From positions 124,001 to 188,000 of the forward strand of contig NZ_RHOC01000004.1 of NCBI RefSeq assembly GCF_003946145.1: 64,000 nucleotides of DNA, written 5' to 3'. Source of the DNA: Levilactobacillus huananensis (GTDB lineage: Bacteria; Bacillota; Bacilli; Lactobacillales; Lactobacillaceae). Below are positions 26,612 to 36,200 of this stretch, piece by piece. Position 1 is the stretch's first letter. The number at the start of each line of letters is the position of its first letter. The position numbers were made by a program, and so were the translations under genes. Below the pieces are notes generated by a model. It saw only the letters and a list, made by a program, of their open reading frames with translations, was not told where the DNA came from and did not search any database.

Positions 26612-28561
26612 TTATTTGTTCTGATCTTGACTAACCTTCGCAATCGATTTAGCGATGAGCGCGGTATAGTGCCGATTTCCGTAGTCATTTGGGTGCACAT
26701 GATCACTGACGAACCAGCTCGATTCGTTCTTGGCAGCCCCATACCAGTCCACGACATGAACATTCTTATTATCATCCGCCGTCTTTTGAATACGACGGTT
26801 AACAGAATTCTGCCACTCACGGGTTGGAACGTGCGCCGTCACCCAAAAGATTTCGTGATGAGACCCAATGGCATCCACAATACCTTGTGCTTGTTCCGGT
26901 GTCACGTAGCCGTTCGTCCCAATATTCACGAGAACATTCTTCGCTAATTGTCCCTGTTGTGACAGATTATTAATAACATCTTTCATATCAGCGGCCTGAC
27001 GACCCACTTTCCCATCGACGATAGCGCCAGGGAAGACCTTTTGAAGATCACCAGAATCATCCAAAAGAACCGAATCCCCAATCGCCGTCAATGGTGTCTC
27101 CTTACTTGAGACCATCTCTTGAGGCGTCAGATAGTAATACTTAGCGGTCTTCTTATCGGCTTTAGAAAGCTTAGCCAACGCCGCCGCTTTATCGTGCTTC
27201 TTCTGCGATGCCGCCTTAGCTAAGGCTTTTTGCTTCTTAGCTGCTGCTGCATTCTGCCGTTTAGCCTCAGCCTGACGGGCTGTAATCGTCTTTTGCAAGG
27301 CTGTTGGTTTAGCAGCGGCGGGCTGTTGGACAAATCCAACGGCCGTTAAGCCAAAGAGTAAGGCCCCAACGACTCCCAAGCTACTAGCCAACCGGTGGGC
27401 ACGAGGTTGCTTAAAGAAACTGACAATGTCACTCGTTAATTGCCCATAGTGGTAACGCCGAAGAGGATTCTCAATCCATCGATAGCTCACTTCAGTAACC
27501 ACCATGATCAAAGCCACTTCCATCAAGGCATTGAATAACGGATGATTGCCAATGTTGATACGTGCTTCATAAAAAATCATCACTGGGAATTGATAGAGGT
27601 AGATCCCATAACTGCGTTGGCCAACGTAACTGAAGACGGGATTAGATAGTACCCGATTCATGTCACTACCAGGATGTGCGACCGTGCCGACTAAAATACC
27701 GGAGAGTACTGTAAACCAGAACATCCCCCCACGGTAAGTGCTAGCTGCCTGCCCGTTCATCGTAAAGAACAGGTAGACGAGCGCAATTAATGAGGCGCCT
27801 CCTAACAAGTCCATCACAATTCGATGCGTCCGACTGACATCTGCGCTAAGCTTATGCGCAGGCCAAACAAATGCCATCGCGGCTCCGATCAGAATCGCAA
27901 ACATCCGGGTGTCCGTACCATAATAAACACGGTTAGGATTCTGCGGATTGTAGAGTAAGGCCATCGCCACAGCTGAGGCAACGGCCGCCGCTAACAGGAT
28001 CACTAGGGATCTTCCCTGTTTCTTCACCAGAATCAATAACGCCAACACGACTAATGGCCAAACCAGATAGAATTGCCCTTCAATGGACAGTGACCACAAG
28101 TGTGTAAAAGGTGACTCCCCACTAAACCGGTCAAAGTAAGATTGACCATGGCCAATTTCAAACCAGTTATATCCATAAATCAGGTTCGTCAAAACTGTTT
28201 TTCGAATATTAACGAGCAAACTTCGTTGAAAAAGCGTGATATACGCGGTTGTTGCCAAGAGCATGGCAACCAACGCCGGATACAACCGCTTTAATCGACG
28301 CCCGTAAAAGCCTCGAATATCAATACGATTTGTTCGATCCCATTCCTGGATTAAAAGGTACGTAATCAAGTAGCCAGAAACCACAAAGAAAATTGGCACC
28401 CCAAGGTAGCCCCCCTGAAGGGTCGATGGTGCCAAATGATAAATAATAACCCCTAATACGGCAAGGGTTCGAATGCCGTCAAACCCAGTTATGTACCGCT
28501 TCTTCCCCGCACGCTGTGCACGGACATAAGACCGCGTTAGCCGCGAACTACTCTGATCCAT
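26612..28561 (-). CDS. Peptidoglycan/surface O-acetyltransferase (OatA-like, AT3 plus SGNH)
   Basis: 649 residues. The N-terminal ~390 are an acyltransferase-3 domain with about 10-11 membrane segments and the opening GFDGIRTLAVLGVIIYH, whose His is the conserved AT3 residue. A Lys/Ala/Gln-rich linker (~410-475) follows. The extracellular C-terminal SGNH domain shows GDS (near residue 495), GTNG and DHVHP (near 620), which supply the Ser, Asn, Asp and His of the catalytic set. The protein would move acetyl groups across the membrane and onto MurNAc (lysozyme resistance), as OatA does; other sugar targets are possible. AAAAGGAG precedes the ATG. Confidence 0.9.
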   Translation of the reverse strand: MDQSSSRLTRSYVRAQRAGKKRYITGFDGIRTLAVLGVIIYHLAPSTLQGGYLGVPIFFVVSGYLITYLLIQEWDRTNRIDIRGFYGRRLKRLYPALVAMLLATTAYITLFQRSLLVNIRKTVLTNLIYGYNWFEIGHGQSYFDRFSGESPFTHLWSLSIEGQFYLVWPLVVLALLILVKKQGRSLVILLAAAVASAVAMALLYNPQNPNRVYYGTDTRMFAILIGAAMAFVWPAHKLSADVSRTHRIVMDLLGGASLIALVYLFFTMNGQAASTYRGGMFWFTVLSGILVGTVAHPGSDMNRVLSNPVFSYVGQRSYGIYLYQFPVMIFYEARINIGNHPLFNALMEVALIMVVTEVSYRWIENPLRRYHYGQLTSDIVSFFKQPRAHRLASSLGVVGALLFGLTAVGFVQQPAAAKPTALQKTITARQAEAKRQNAAAAKKQKALAKAASQKKHDKAAALAKLSKADKKTAKYYYLTPQEMVSSKETPLTAIGDSVLLDDSGDLQKVFPGAIVDGKVGRQAADMKDVINNLSQQGQLAKNVLVNIGTNGYVTPEQAQGIVDAIGSHHEIFWVTAHVPTREWQNSVNRRIQKTADDNKNVHVVDWYGAAKNESSWFVSDHVHPNDYGNRHYTALIAKSIAKVSQDQNK

Positions 28562-29039
28562 AAAATTACTCCTTTTCTCTTTAAGACCGTTAGTACTCCC
28601 CCATATTAGTCAGATAATTATCCATTTTAATGTTATTTATATTTAAAGTATAAATAATCGTATTGTCAGTTTAATTACTAGGATGATTTATCATTCCGCC
28701 AGGTGATCGTTAACCCTGTCTAATTAGCTTCATTCTATAATGTTTTCCCTTAAGAAACAACGCTTTTACATCAATTTATGAATTTGTAAAATTTGAAATC
28801 AAAGTGTGACTTTTCACGTTCAAAAATCCCGCCAATCTACGGGATAATCCCGTCAGTTTGTTCGTTCAATAACCATTCATAAGGGCTAAACATGAAATTA
28901 ATTAAGTCTTATAATCGCGACTTTCGCGTCAGCAGGAGCGACGGGTCGTTCATGCTATACTAGACATAGCGTTATGAAGTCAACCCAGTAGGACTGACTT
29001 GTGATCACAGCACGTTACCTATTCTTAGGAGGAATTTTT
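28562..29039. other. Divergent intergenic region between oatA-like and adenosine deaminase genes
   Basis: No gene is visible in this 478-base A+T-rich stretch. It holds a possible minus-strand promoter for the OatA-like gene (CTGACA, 17 bases, TTAAAT, around 28630-28680), three alternating arms ATCCCG/CGGGAT/ATCCCG at 28826-28852 that could form two mutually exclusive hairpins, and the extended -10 at 28953. Confidence 0.4.
28953..28961 (+). promoter_or_regulatory. Extended -10 promoter of adenosine deaminase
   Basis: TGCTATACT matches TGnTATAAT; no -35 is evident. The transcript start would be near 28968, about 70 bases before the ATG. Confidence 0.5.
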
Positions 29040-30062
29040 ATGACCCAATCGCCATTTACCCCGACGACCGTTCGTCAGTATCCCAAGATTGATCTGCACT
29101 GCCATCTTGAAGGATCGCTCTCCCTCGTGGCCTTGCGTGAGATGGCACAAGTGACGGCAACACCACTGCCCACTAATGATGATCGCCTTCAACAGCTGCT
29201 CACCACCACGGCAACAGACCCGACGACTACCGATTATTTAAAGCGCTTTCGTCCGATCATTGATCTCATGCAAACGACCGAACAACTTCAAATTGCCGGA
29301 TTCGATATTGTGCGTTCTGCGGCCGCTGATGGGTTAATCTACATGGAAACCCGTTCCACACCAACCCTCTATACGCAAGGCGGTCTAACCTTGGAACAGG
29401 CCATTGAAGCCCTCTTAAGCGGCCTCCATGCCGGCACCAAGACGTTCGGTATCCCAGTTAACGCCATTGTTTGTGGCCGGCGTGAACGCAGTCTAGCTGA
29501 GATCAGCACCGTCTTCAAGACAGCCGCCAAGTTTGCTGATCGGGGTGTCGTTGGCCTTGACCTTGTCGGTGATGAATTCGACTATCCGACCGTTGACTTG
29601 GCCGATGCCATTCGGGCCGCACATGCCACGGGGTTACCGATTGCGTTACACGCGGGAGAGACGGCCCCCGTTGATAATATCGTGGTCGCCATGACGCTCA
29701 ATGTGGCTCGGATTGGCCACGGGCAACGACTCAACGGCTTCCCGGCTGCCATGGATCGCGCGAAACGGACGAAAACAACCCTTGAGACTTGTCTGACTAG
29801 CAGTCATCATTCCACGACACTACCGGATTATCCTAATCTCCCCCTACAAGACTTTCTGGCAGCTGGCCTCAAGGTTACGGTTAATACCAATCATCGAACC
29901 ATCGCCAATGTTAACTTAACTGATGAAATTTTGGCCCTACACACCCATCATCACCTAGACTGGCCACAACTTCGTCAGCTCACACTGAATGCCATTGACG
30001 GTGCTTTTTTGCCGGACATCGACAAGGCTAACCTCCGCAGTCAGATTCCGGAAAACCAGTAA
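29040..30062 (+). CDS. Adenosine deaminase family protein with altered zinc-site residue
   Basis: Metal-dependent hydrolase of the adenosine deaminase family (adenosine to inosine plus ammonia, purine salvage). From the ATG at 29040, with AGGAGG upstream, it has 340 residues. Metal and catalytic motifs seen: HCHLEGS (His20, His22), LHAGE (His204, Glu207), IGHGQRL (His227). The last motif, NTDDP or NTDNR in relatives, here reads NTNHR, so the Asp that completes the zinc site is Asn284. One base change (GAT to AAT) would account for it. Activity may be reduced or the specificity changed. Terminator at 30069. Confidence 0.88.
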   Translation: MTQSPFTPTTVRQYPKIDLHCHLEGSLSLVALREMAQVTATPLPTNDDRLQQLLTTTATDPTTTDYLKRFRPIIDLMQTTEQLQIAGFDIVRSAAADGLIYMETRSTPTLYTQGGLTLEQAIEALLSGLHAGTKTFGIPVNAIVCGRRERSLAEISTVFKTAAKFADRGVVGLDLVGDEFDYPTVDLADAIRAAHATGLPIALHAGETAPVDNIVVAMTLNVARIGHGQRLNGFPAAMDRAKRTKTTLETCLTSSHHSTTLPDYPNLPLQDFLAAGLKVTVNTNHRTIANVNLTDEILALHTHHHLDWPQLRQLTLNAIDGAFLPDIDKANLRSQIPENQ

Positions 30063-30068
30063 TCATTA

Positions 30069-30105
30069 AACAAGGGGTCTGAGGCTTGGTCTCAGGCTCC
30101 TTGTT
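30069..30105 (+). terminator. Terminator after adenosine deaminase
   Basis: AACAAGG..TCTGAG pairs with CTCAG..TCCTTGTT across a short loop; the T-run is weak. Confidence 0.65.
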
Positions 30106-30200
30106 TGTCCACCAAACAACTCTGGCTATAACCGGCAGTCACTGGCCTTGCCAGTGACTAAAAACTTGGTTAAAGTAATCATTAACAAAGGAGGCTTTCC

Positions 30201-31031
30201 ATGGCCCAAAACTACCCTTACCAAAATGCCTTTAATCGTGTCCTACGCGAGCGTACTATGGCACAAGCCACATTCGATGACTATAACACCACATTGACTG
30301 ATTTCTTCAAATATCTAGAGAATTTCAATCCCACTTATCAACGCGACCATCGGGTCAATCAATTACAAACTGCCGATGTTCAACAATACTTAGCGATGCT
30401 CGTTGACCAGCGACACATTCAAAATCAAACCTACAATAAGGTGTTGTCACACCTCAACGTCTATTTTAAATTTCTATTTTCCCATGGCTGGACACCCTAC
30501 TTGCCAACCTTAGATCTCAAGAGCAAGCCTAAGCAGGCAACACCACCGGTCAACTTTCGGTGGGTGGATACGCTCGATGACTTATTAGCGGATCGTCGAC
30601 TCCACGTCTACACCCGCCTGACACTTCTCTTAATTGCTCACGGCTTCTCTGCTCAGCTTTTTTTAAAGCCGCATTTTGCCGCCCAACTGTCCACGACAAC
30701 CACAGACTGGTCGCCTGCGGCGCAAACCTTTCTTCAAGAGTTTCGGGTCTTCATCACCCCACTTCAAGCACGCTTTCAAACATCTGATTGGTTTTTGAAG
30801 CAACGCGCGGCACCAGATCCGCACCTCACCCTACCCGGCCTTCACAAGTATCTGAAGCCGGATGAAGCGTTGACCGGATTTGCGTTAGGTCCTACTGGTC
30901 TTTACCAAGGCTACTTAGTTAACTATCTTCGGCATCATCCCCGACAATCTGATCGTGAGGTCATCACCACCCTACACTTAGATCCGGACACCATCGACTA
31001 CTATCGCCGACTCGCCCAACGCGCCGAATAG
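30201..31031 (+). CDS. Tyrosine-recombinase-like protein lacking the catalytic residues
   Basis: 276 residues. The N-terminal ~95 resemble the SAM-like core-binding domain of XerC/phage integrases (TFDDYNTTLTDFFKYLE...VQQYLAMLV...YNKVLSHLNVYFKFLFSHGW). The C-terminal half has the right length for the catalytic domain, but box I reads HGFSAQLFL instead of a tGxRxSE-type motif, and the HxxR/GH region reads NYLRHHPRQSD, so no full Arg-His-Arg-Tyr set exists. It is therefore probably not a recombinase now and may be a DNA-binding or structural protein. The ATG has GGAGG upstream; the frame is intact, so it appears maintained. Confidence 0.65.
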   Translation: MAQNYPYQNAFNRVLRERTMAQATFDDYNTTLTDFFKYLENFNPTYQRDHRVNQLQTADVQQYLAMLVDQRHIQNQTYNKVLSHLNVYFKFLFSHGWTPYLPTLDLKSKPKQATPPVNFRWVDTLDDLLADRRLHVYTRLTLLLIAHGFSAQLFLKPHFAAQLSTTTTDWSPAAQTFLQEFRVFITPLQARFQTSDWFLKQRAAPDPHLTLPGLHKYLKPDEALTGFALGPTGLYQGYLVNYLRHHPRQSDREVITTLHLDPDTIDYYRRLAQRAE

Positions 31032-31100
31032 TTCCCGACCACTTTACGTTGAACCCCCTATACTATATAGTTAAAGTAACTCATATTGGGGGAATAATTT

Positions 31101-31952
31101 ATGAAGAAACATTGGTGGATTTTAGGTAGTCTGATTGCCTTACTCGCGCTACTGGTGGGAACAGTTGCCTGGCAACAACAGACGTCCAAGCAGGCTGCTG
31201 CACCCACAAAAGACTCACGAACCAAGCAGCGAACGGCACGCTCAACTGTTGCTAAACCGAAAGTAAAACCCTGGATTAAGCTTAAGCAACCGCTTAAGCT
31301 GCCCATTTTGATGTATCACAGCATCTCAAGTGGTAATCAACTGCGTGTCCCTTCACGCCAATTCCAACAAGAAATGGCTTACTTACAGCGACACCATTAT
31401 CGTACCCTAACCGCAGATGAAGCCGTTCGCGCCTTGACGACCAACACGATTCCTAGTAAAAAAGTTGTCTGGGTCACACTCGATGATGCGTACAAGGACA
31501 ATCTAACGCATGGTCTTCCCGTCTTAGAACAAACGAAGGTCCATGCCACCATCAACGCCATCACGGGCTTCACGCACAAGGCCAATCACCTAACGCTTTC
31601 AGAAATGAAACAAATGAAAGCGACGGGTCGCGTGGACTTCGCTAGCCATACGGTTCAACACCTGGATCTCAACGAGATTACCGCCGCTCAGCAAAAGACG
31701 GAATTGGTCAATGCGAAAACATGGTTAGATGCTAAAATGCACCAGAACACCAAGGTTCTCTGTTATCCGGCAGGCCGAGCTGATGGCACGACTCACCGAT
31801 TGGCCAAACAGGCTGGTTACAGCATTGCCTTGACGACGCAAGAGGGCCTAGCCCAAATGAGTCAAGGTCGCTACAATCTCTCCCGGCTACGGGTCACACC
31901 AGGGATGACGACCGCGACCTTTGCGAGTCTGTTAGCTGTTAAAAACAACTAA
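31101..31952 (+). CDS. Membrane-anchored polysaccharide deacetylase (NodB domain)
   Basis: 283 residues: one N-terminal membrane anchor (residues ~5-24), a basic linker, then a NodB-type metal-dependent deacetylase. Motifs: WVTLDDAYKDN (the Asp pair of motif 1, with Leu-Asp-Asp-Ala in place of the common Phe-Asp-Asp-Gly), SHTVQH (metal-binding His pair, motif 2) and CYPAGR (motif 3). It should act outside the cell on peptidoglycan GlcNAc or a similar wall sugar. A ribosome site GGGGG precedes the ATG. It lies between a recombinase-like gene and a small membrane peptide gene and is transcribed in the same direction as both. Confidence 0.87.
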   Translation: MKKHWWILGSLIALLALLVGTVAWQQQTSKQAAAPTKDSRTKQRTARSTVAKPKVKPWIKLKQPLKLPILMYHSISSGNQLRVPSRQFQQEMAYLQRHHYRTLTADEAVRALTTNTIPSKKVVWVTLDDAYKDNLTHGLPVLEQTKVHATINAITGFTHKANHLTLSEMKQMKATGRVDFASHTVQHLDLNEITAAQQKTELVNAKTWLDAKMHQNTKVLCYPAGRADGTTHRLAKQAGYSIALTTQEGLAQMSQGRYNLSRLRVTPGMTTATFASLLAVKNN

Positions 31953-31977
31953 TATCTCTCACAGAAAGCGCTTCCTA

Positions 31978-32006
31978 TTGTGTCATAGCGAGACTCGGCG
32001 TACAAT
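31978..32006 (+). promoter_or_regulatory. Promoter of the small membrane peptide gene
   Basis: TTGTGT and TACAAT with a 17-base spacer. The transcript would start near 32013, about 29 bases before the ATG at 32042. Confidence 0.55.
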
Positions 32007-32041
32007 AAGGATGAACACCAGGTTATGAGGAGGTCGTTATC

Positions 32042-32134
32042 ATGGGGAGCGTTGTCACGTTGGCAACTTGGTCATTCATGCTAGTCTTAATCGGTGCCGA
32101 AATTATCCGCGGAATTTTTATGTTTAAGGGTTAA
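32042..32134 (+). CDS. 30-residue single-span membrane peptide
   Basis: A 30-codon gene. ATG follows GAGGAGG by about 9 bases. The peptide has a hydrophobic core (TWSFMLVLIGAEIIRGIFMF) flanked by a polar N-terminus and ending KG, so it is predicted to span or insert in the membrane once. It has its own promoter (31978-32006) and a strong terminator (32161-32207), so it is an independent transcript of roughly 190 bases. I do not recognise the family. Possible roles are a regulatory micro-peptide of a membrane complex or a type I toxin-like peptide; no antisense RNA gene was identified. Confidence 0.65.
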   Translation: MGSVVTLATWSFMLVLIGAEIIRGIFMFKG

Positions 32135-32160
32135 CATTAAGCAAACTATCGTCTCAAGAC

Positions 32161-32207
32161 GTCGTATGAAAATGGTGCTATCCTACTAATTTTCGTACGA
32201 CATTTTT
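32161..32207 (+). terminator. Terminator of the small membrane peptide gene
   Basis: A 13-bp stem with one G-U (GTCGTATGAAAAT / ATTTTCGTACGAC), 15-base loop, then ATTTTT. Confidence 0.8.
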
Positions 32208-32306
32208 GATCACGCGTACATCCAGTCCCGCTAAATGTCGGTTGACAGTGCCTTATTGGGATCTTAGAATTAAAGGCATATCGGGGCATTTCAAGGAGGA
32301 GTCATC

Positions 32307-32861
32307 ATGAAAAAGTTTAAAATCGGTCTGATCACTGGACTAGCTGTCTTTGCCCTCTTCGGTGGTGTCATCGGGACTAGTCTACCTGGGACCCAAGTCA
32401 CGGCATCTGCCAAAACTACCAAAAAGGCCAAAGCTATCAAGAAACCACGCTGGGAACGGCCATCTGAAAATAAGCCCTACCCCAATCTGAAAGTACATAA
32501 GCACGTCTACCTACAGGTCTCAATCAAAAAACAACGGGTATACGTCATGAGCAAACACCATAAAGTCCTTTATACCATGATTTGCTCAACTGGGAAGAAG
32601 TCGACACCAACGCCTAAGGGAACTTTCCACATTCAAAACCGGGGGAAGCACTTCGTGGGGGCCAACTACTGGACCTCCTTTAAGGGCTGGGGAATCTATA
32701 TGTTCCACTCTGTCGTCATCAACAGTCAGGGCCAATACATCAAGAGTGAAGCCAAGAAACTGGGCCACCGGGCGAGCCATGGTTGCATTCGGATGCCAAT
32801 TCCCGATGCGCACTGGATTAACAGTCACATTCCGGCCAAGACTAAGGTCATTATTCATTAA
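32307..32861 (+). CDS. L,D-transpeptidase (YkuD domain)
   Basis: 184 residues: signal peptide or N-terminal anchor (residues ~8-32), a Lys-rich linker and a YkuD domain. The catalytic stretch is MFHSVVINSQG followed by HRASHGCIRMP, with the conserved His and the nucleophilic Cys of SHGCIRM. Such enzymes form 3-3 crosslinks in peptidoglycan or attach wall-modifying groups. AAGGAGG precedes the ATG. It has its own terminator at 32876. Near the polysaccharide deacetylase and the large sorted protein, it extends the wall-related theme. Confidence 0.92.
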   Translation: MKKFKIGLITGLAVFALFGGVIGTSLPGTQVTASAKTTKKAKAIKKPRWERPSENKPYPNLKVHKHVYLQVSIKKQRVYVMSKHHKVLYTMICSTGKKSTPTPKGTFHIQNRGKHFVGANYWTSFKGWGIYMFHSVVINSQGQYIKSEAKKLGHRASHGCIRMPIPDAHWINSHIPAKTKVIIH

Positions 32862-32875
32862 AACATGATTTGATT

Positions 32876-32908
32876 AAGGGGCGAGACCTTTGTGTCTTGC
32901 CCCTTTTT
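32876..32908 (+). terminator. Terminator of the L,D-transpeptidase gene
   Basis: AAGGGGCgAGAC pairs with GTCTtGCCCCTT, followed by a T-run. Confidence 0.85.
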
Positions 32909-33178
32909 GGTCGGGTTAGCTATTTGAATTCAAGTTCAAGATTAAGATGGCCGCCTGCGGCTGCCAGGGATTACGCCTGCTGTGGGTTCAAACGACTAGT
33001 CTAACCCACTAAAGTTCTAGTCTATTTACCGCTATTGGCAAGGACACCATCGTAGTCTTTGATAAATCTCACACGAAGGGGTTAACTGCCACTGAATCTA
33101 AAGAATAAAACACTACTCGGCATCGGAATCCTTCGGGCTGGTCGATGCTTTTTTAATGTTTCCACTCTTCGGATACAC
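32909..33178. other. Intergenic stretch with repeat and possible gene remnant
   Basis: Contains a G+C-rich element at 32949-32986 also found at 52363 and in part at 17060, a 31-codon open stretch ending TAA at 33106-33108 (C-terminus KGLTATESKE) with no start or ribosome site, and the terminator at 33120. I cannot assign the remnant. Confidence 0.35.
33120..33154 (+). terminator. Orphan plus-strand terminator
   Basis: GCATCG and CGATGC separated by 17 bases, followed by six Ts. No intact gene lies directly before it. Confidence 0.55.
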
Positions 33179-33204
33179 AAAAGGACGGCCCTCGGCCGTC
33201 CTTT
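33179..33204 (-). terminator. Terminator of the large LPQTDE surface protein gene
   Basis: A perfect 11-bp stem (AAAGGACGGCC / GGCCGTCCTTT) with a 3-base loop and a short T-run on the minus strand. Confidence 0.8.
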
Positions 33205-33225
33205 AAACCCGTCTTAGCTACTGGT

Positions 33226-36200
33226 TTATTCCTTCTGACGTAACTTAATCAATGATAAACCTGACAAGGCTAGCAACAAGCTCCCAATCAAAGCGAAAAT
33301 GCCATGAGCCTGTTCATCGGTTTGTGGCAAAGTGGTTGCTGACTGACCGTTGTCTCTCGTTGTTGTCAAATCAGTCAGTCCCGCTGTGACCTGATCATGA
33401 GCTCCAGCCTGCCGGGCTTGTCGGTCCGCCGTCCCCTTGGCATCACGGTTTACGATTGCTGAATTCTTAGTCTGTTGTCGGCTTTGGTCTGGCGTCTTCC
33501 CACTCGTCTTCGGTTCCACTGGGGTTGCTGTGTCAGTCGGTAAGTCCCCCGGATTCGTCGGCTTGTCGCCGGGATCAATTCCTGGTGTCTGATCACCCTC
33601 ACCGGGTCTCTTCGGATCGGTTGTTCCTGGATTGCCAGTTGGCGTCTCCTGGATGTGAGTCAGTGTGATCGTTGGGGCTTGTTTAGCCGTTAACGTCGCA
33701 AATCCAGTCTCCACCGTTTTGCCACCTGGGTAGTGACCCGTCACGGTACCAATGCCATCCGTCACTTCATGAGGTGCCGGAGACGTTGGCACTTCCGCGT
33801 CGGCCGTCAACTCACCGGTCTCCCAGGCACCGGAAGAGGCTAAGGTTTCCGCCGTAAAGGTCTTTAACGTTGGTAAGGTACTCTCACTTGAGAGCGCCGT
33901 ATGATCAGTAACCCCAGGTTGTGGCGATGCCGTGTAGAAGAAAGCAAAGACATGATTGAAGGTCGAATTGCGACTGACCCCCGAAAACATCGCCATCAAT
34001 TCCGAAACGGGATCGAGCGTGGTAAAGGTATAAATATCCCCCAGGGTCTTAACCTTTAAGCCTTCGGCATTCAGCCCGGTTCCTGTACCCGGAACCTCGA
34101 CCCCCGTCAGATGGTAAGTCACCCCGTCCTTTTCAAAATTTGGCGTGATCATTCCTGTTAACAGATCGGTCAATTCTGTGACTTTAGCCGGACTCACACG
34201 ATAATAAGGGGTTCCAGACTCACTGGTTGCTGCTATTTTAGCCTGATCGTCAATAGTCACAGTTTCACTAGTGCCAACCTTATCGCCCGACAAATCGGCA
34301 CCGGTAACACCAGCACCGCGACCCACAAAGTAAGCCAAGTCCTTACCAAAGAATTGATAAATATTGATTGTTGTTCCGCCTTCTACTCCACCGTTCTCGA
34401 GGCTGGTTGGGACCCCATTCGTAGATAAATTGGCCCCATTTTCCATACTTTCAACTGCCGTTGCATTGATTTCCTCATCGGGAGCCTGCGTTTCTAGATA
34501 GGTTAAAAATTCCCGATAGCTGGTCTCAAAGGTGGTAAAGTTGCTGCTAAATGACGTTTGCTGGATCATCATGTCCACGACTTCTGGATACGTGTAAGTG
34601 ACCTCACCAATACCGTAATCTGTTTGCGCTTTTTCTAAATTTGTCACCAGGTCACTGTAACTCATTGTTGTATTTGTATCATCGCCAGCGATTGCCAGCT
34701 GGTAATCCGCCGCCTTAGCCACTAAATCATCACCGATCGCTTGGAAACTGTGGGCCAATGTGGTCCACATGTCTCCTTGATAAGATGTCGTATAGAGCGC
34801 GTTTAACATGGCTTGATCGGCGTTAATGGTCATCACGATCTGATTGACTTGGACAATCCGCTGTTGCAATTGGAACTCGGCTTTGATCACCGCCAATAGT
34901 GCGGGTGTAGCGTCCATGATCGTGCTATTTTCAGTAAATTCAGTGTTGAGATCCGTCTGTAATGTGGCTAGGTCTGGCAATTCTCCATCGGTCGCCTTGG
35001 TTTCACGACCGCTTGCGGCTAAAGCCGTTTGATAAGTACGCAACGTTGCTTGATAGGCCGCCTGACTGGTTGTGAGTACCGCAAGTGTCGCCTTGACATT
35101 CGCTTGGGCGTCCTGAACGTCTGTTGTCAATTGTTCAAAGTCCGGGAAAGTTTGATCCGTAGCAGTCGCTGCCGCCACGGCTGCGCCATAATCTCGATAG
35201 GCCGACTGCCAAGCGGTTAACTTGTCCTGTAGGTCAATCAGCGCTTGCGTGAAGGGTTGTGTAACCGCCCGCTTGTTTTGGACGAGCTTATCGTAGGCCT
35301 GCTTCAGCGGTGCCGTAATTGCCGTGACCACTTGCTCGGCCGCACTCAGCGTTTCTTGTGCTTTGGCTAGAGAGGCTGTGTAAGTCGCGACTTGTCCCTC
35401 AAAATAGGTGGTTGGCCGCCCAGCACTCTGTGCGTCTGCAAGACCCTGTTGGGCATTTGTCAACCTTGTTAATTCCAAATCAACATTCATTTGGGCTGTT
35501 GTATAAGTGCCAAATTCGGTCGGATAATTTGTCTCAGCATCTTGGTAGGCTGAGACAATGGCCTGATTATTAGGATCCGACATGACAGCACTGTAAGCCA
35601 CCTGCAACTCGGCGATTCGGTTAACAGCGGCGGCCACCGCTTCCTGAGCTGCTAACAATCCGTTACCCTCTACTCTGGCTGGCATCGTCAATCCCGCTAA
35701 CGCCTGATTATAGGCCGCAACGGCGTCCTGCCAAACTTTAATAGCCCCGTTATACGCGTTACTCTCATTCTGAACAAGTTGGTATTTTTCCACTGCCGCA
35801 TCGTAGGCTTCCTGAACCTGGCGATCCGCTAGCAGTTGCGTCATATCCGGGAGTTGGTCGCTATTAATAACGGCCAGCTTGCCACCCGTCTTATCATTGT
35901 ACGCGACGACCACCGCATTATAGGCCGCAACGGCCTGATCGTAAGTGACCTTCAGAGTGGCTAAGGCCGCACTACTCAGCGTGGGACTGTCCAGTCCGAC
36001 GTTCAAAGCATCCGCCGCTGTCGTCAACTCAGCACTGACCTGATTCACCTGTTCCGAGACAGCGTAGTTCGCCAGATTGGTTTGGACGACCTGGACCTGG
36101 GTGGTCACGCTTTGCTGAAAATCAGCTGTCAATTTCTGATAATCGGCCAGTTTGGTCCCCGTCGTTTCGGTATCTGTCACCTCTTTGACGGCGTTAGGTT

